NCBI GenBank assembly: GCA_964383505.1
Contig: CAYLHB010000002.1
Location: 1 to 61,811 of the forward strand
Length of the DNA: 61,811 bases
Reading direction: 5' to 3'
DNA from: CAYLHB01 sp964383505
Lineage (GTDB): Bacteria > Patescibacteriota > Minisyncoccia > Phycocordibacterales > UBA12088
Both the position numbers and the translations under genes were made by a program. Below the pieces are notes generated by a model. It did not search any database and was not told the origin of the DNA. It worked only from the letters and a program-made list of their open reading frames with translations. This document shows positions 60,293 through 61,811 of this stretch, piece by piece. Every line of letters begins with the position of its first letter. Position 1 is the first letter of the stretch.

Positions 60293-60673
60293 CTACAAAA
60301 TCCGCTCCAAAGTGGCCACCACCTCGCCTATGTCAGTGGAGCTTTTGTCGAAGTAGAGCGCATTGAGCTTCTCGGCATCTTTCCGGAGTGTTGTTTTTCC
60401 AATGAGGTTGGTGAGTATCACCACAGGCGCTTCCACACCCACCTCGGGCCCGCGGAGCGTCTCGAGAATACTCATGCCGTCTTTATTCGGGAGCATGAGG
60501 TCGAGCACGATGCCATCCGGTTTTTCCTGCGCCACAGTAAACGCAACCTCCGCCCCGTCGGCACAGGTAACCGTCCGGTATCCCGCGTGTGAGAATTTCT
60601 CAACGAGGGCCGCTCGGAGTGCCGGGTCGTCCTCGACGATGAGTATTTTTTTGAACCTGTTGAGTAGCTTCAT
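60293..60673 (-). CDS. Single-domain response regulator
   Basis: A 126-aa receiver domain: VEDD at 13-16, phospho-acceptor Asp58 in IVLDLMLPNKDG, Thr in ILTN, Lys in YFDKSS. No output domain. Start MKLLNRFKKI at 60673, 2 nt after the sppA stop. Separated by 9 nt from the kinase gene, its likely partner. Confidence 0.9.
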   Translation of the reverse strand: MKLLNRFKKILIVEDDPALRAALVEKFSHAGYRTVTCADGAEVAFTVAQEKPDGIVLDLMLPNKDGMSILETLRGPEVGVEAPVVILTNLIGKTTLRKDAEKLNALYFDKSSTDIGEVVATLERIL

Positions 60674-60675
60674 GG

Positions 60676-61536
60676 TTAGTAGTCGCACGCGAACACCTCT
60701 TCCGAGAGCATTTCTGAAAGGTAACTCTCTACCTCACCCCATGAGCCGATGCGGTCGATGAGCTTGCTCTCAAGCGCCTGACGGCCGAGCATGGAGGAAC
60801 CGTCTGCGAGCGCACGCACCGCTTCAAGCGGTATGTCGCGATGTTTCGACACCGCCCGCACAAACCCCTCGAAAATGACTGCAATGTCCCGCTCGATGAG
60901 TGTGCGTTCTTCTTCAGTGAGAGGTCGGTCGGGATGGCCCGTGTCCTTGAATTTGCCGCTCGAGAGCTCGTTGTAGGTGTAGCCCTCCTCCTCGTTGTAG
61001 CGTGCGGCATCCACGTAGCTTGCGGTAACCCCGATCGAGCCAACGTCGGAGAACTCACTCGCGACGATGGTATCCGCACCGAGCGATGCCCAGTAGGCAG
61101 CGCTCGTGCCTGCTTGGTGTATGAGTGCAACCGTCGGCTTTTCAACCTTAGCGAGGGCATTCGCCACCTCCTCCCCCGCGACCGGCAGGCCGCCGTAGGA
61201 ATCCACATCGAGCACGATCGCCTTGATACTCTCATCCGCGTCGGCTTCCTTGAGGGACGAGACGATGTAGTCGGAAGAAGCCCCGAAGAGCGGCTCGTCA
61301 AAGAGCGGGTTCACCACCTCACTCGTCGTCATGAGGTCGCCATGGAGGGGCACAATCGCGACATTGCACCCATCGCTCCCGCCGGCAAGAAAAATGATGA
61401 GAAGCACCACCGCAAACGGAAACGCAAAGAGCCCCGCTCCGAACGCCGCCACCCCGAGCATGAACGCATGCGTGCGTGTGCGCGTGCACGATGAAGCGAC
61501 GGGGGTCGAGGGTGTGTGCGATTCAAGCGCATCCAT
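60676..61536 (-). CDS. sppA: Signal peptide peptidase SppA-like protease
   Basis: A 286-aa membrane-anchored serine protease of the short SppA type. One N-terminal helix (about 28-55), then IVPLHGDLM, IKAIVLDVDSYGG, the region HQAGTSAAYWASLGADTIVA with the nucleophilic Ser in place of the usual ASGGY, and SDVGSIGVTASY. The general base Lys was not placed with certainty. First gene of a unit running through the two-component genes to galU. Confidence 0.88.
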   Translation of the reverse strand: MDALESHTPSTPVASSCTRTRTHAFMLGVAAFGAGLFAFPFAVVLLIIFLAGGSDGCNVAIVPLHGDLMTTSEVVNPLFDEPLFGASSDYIVSSLKEADADESIKAIVLDVDSYGGLPVAGEEVANALAKVEKPTVALIHQAGTSAAYWASLGADTIVASEFSDVGSIGVTASYVDAARYNEEEGYTYNELSSGKFKDTGHPDRPLTEEERTLIERDIAVIFEGFVRAVSKHRDIPLEAVRALADGSSMLGRQALESKLIDRIGSWGEVESYLSEMLSEEVFACDY

Positions 61537-61614
61537 GCGGTAAGTGTAGCACAGGTACGGCACCACATCCCTTACCTACTCACAGCGATGGAGCGGCATG
61601 GTATACTTCGGAGT

Positions 61615-61811
61615 ATGGTGAAGAAAACCGTCCGACATACAGCAAAAAAAGAGGTCGTCAAACCTGCCCGTATCGAGGATGAATATTCCTCGATGGCGCG
61701 AGAGATTATAGCGCATGTCGATAAGAAGTTTGAGGAATATGCACAGACAGCTGAGCGGCACTTGGGGATACTGCGTGAGGATTTCGACCACAAGCTACAG
61801 CTCGTGGCTGA
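61615..61811 (+). CDS. Hypothetical coiled-coil protein (partial, runs off the window)
   Basis: An open frame from ATG 61615 (MVKKTVRHTAKKEVVKPARI) that stays open for 65 codons to the window edge. A basic N-terminus is followed by a heptad-rich helix (MAREIIAHVDKKFEEYAQTA). GGAG lies 1-4 nt before the ATG, so the next codon GTG (61618) may be the real start. Divergent from sppA. Confidence 0.6.
   Translation, partial: MVKKTVRHTAKKEVVKPARIEDEYSSMAREIIAHVDKKFEEYAQTAERHLGILREDFDHKLQLVA

Overview
The window looks like a chromosome segment of a Patescibacteria/CPR bacterium, probably of the Parcubacteria group. The evidence is a compact gene layout, a shortened dcw cluster (mraZ-rsmH-ftsL-ftsI-murF), a threonyl-tRNA synthetase without its TGS domain, a Rel protein without an ACT domain, VirB2/TrbC-like membrane proteins typical of these genomes, and dispersed single tRNA genes. 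Core genes look moderately GC-rich. An RF2 with intact SPF and GGQ motifs means UGA is read as stop, so this is not a UGA-glycine lineage. The lineage call is inference from content; no rRNA gene is present.

Layout. 1-1.5 kb: tRNA-Glu with tRNA-derived repeats, and a GcrA-like regulator. 1.5-6.3 kb: division and cell-wall cluster on the minus strand. 6.4-12.6 kb: rel, parB, tRNA-Leu, miaA, a hypothetical gene, xseB-xseA. 12.6-38.2 kb: a mosaic accessory region of about 25 kb ending at tRNA-Gln. It is flanked by two diverged copies of an apparent structured small RNA that ends in a terminator hairpin. 38.3-44.9 kb: a small lysozyme-like protein, pyrG, ftsX-ftsE, prfB, gpmA and two tRNA-Thr genes. 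44.9-46.0 kb: a frameshifted IS. 46-53.3 kb: aminotransferase, T-box-thrS, tRNA-Trp, rpmG and two VirB2-like/cell-wall-hydrolase fusions. 53.3-55.9 kb: tRNA-Tyr with a structured downstream element, then a Fur-family regulator, a ZIP metal transporter and a Cys-rich protein that share an operator palindrome. 55.9-61.5 kb: a minus-strand operon of SppA, response regulator, histidine kinase, response regulator, cellulose-synthase-like glycosyltransferase, two small helical proteins and GalU.

The accessory region has three parts. (a) At 13.3-20.2 kb there is an AT-rich nucleotide-metabolism group: a P-loop kinase, an HD hydrolase, a thymidylate-synthase-fold enzyme whose base-selecting Asn is replaced by Asp as in dCMP/CMP hydroxymethylases, an unknown protein, a Gfo/Idh/MocA oxidoreductase, a Nudix hydrolase and a cytidine-deaminase-like enzyme, cut at one end by an IS256-family insertion. 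(b) At 20.2-30.6 kb there is a defence block: a type I restriction-modification operon (HsdM-half-HsdS fusion and HsdR) followed by two HEPN-motif proteins and a zinc-ribbon protein, plus an orphan Cas2/SinR-like protein and a PD-(D/E)XK nuclease. (c) At 31-38 kb there is a phage-derived module: ParB-methyltransferase, second methyltransferase, small and large terminase and a large serine recombinase, but no capsid or portal genes.

The best candidates for something new are the cytidylate-hydroxymethylase-like operon, the two VirB2-like/muramidase-peptidase fusions, the repeated small RNA flanking the accessory region, and the rtT-like structured repeats beside tRNA-Tyr and tRNA-Glu.
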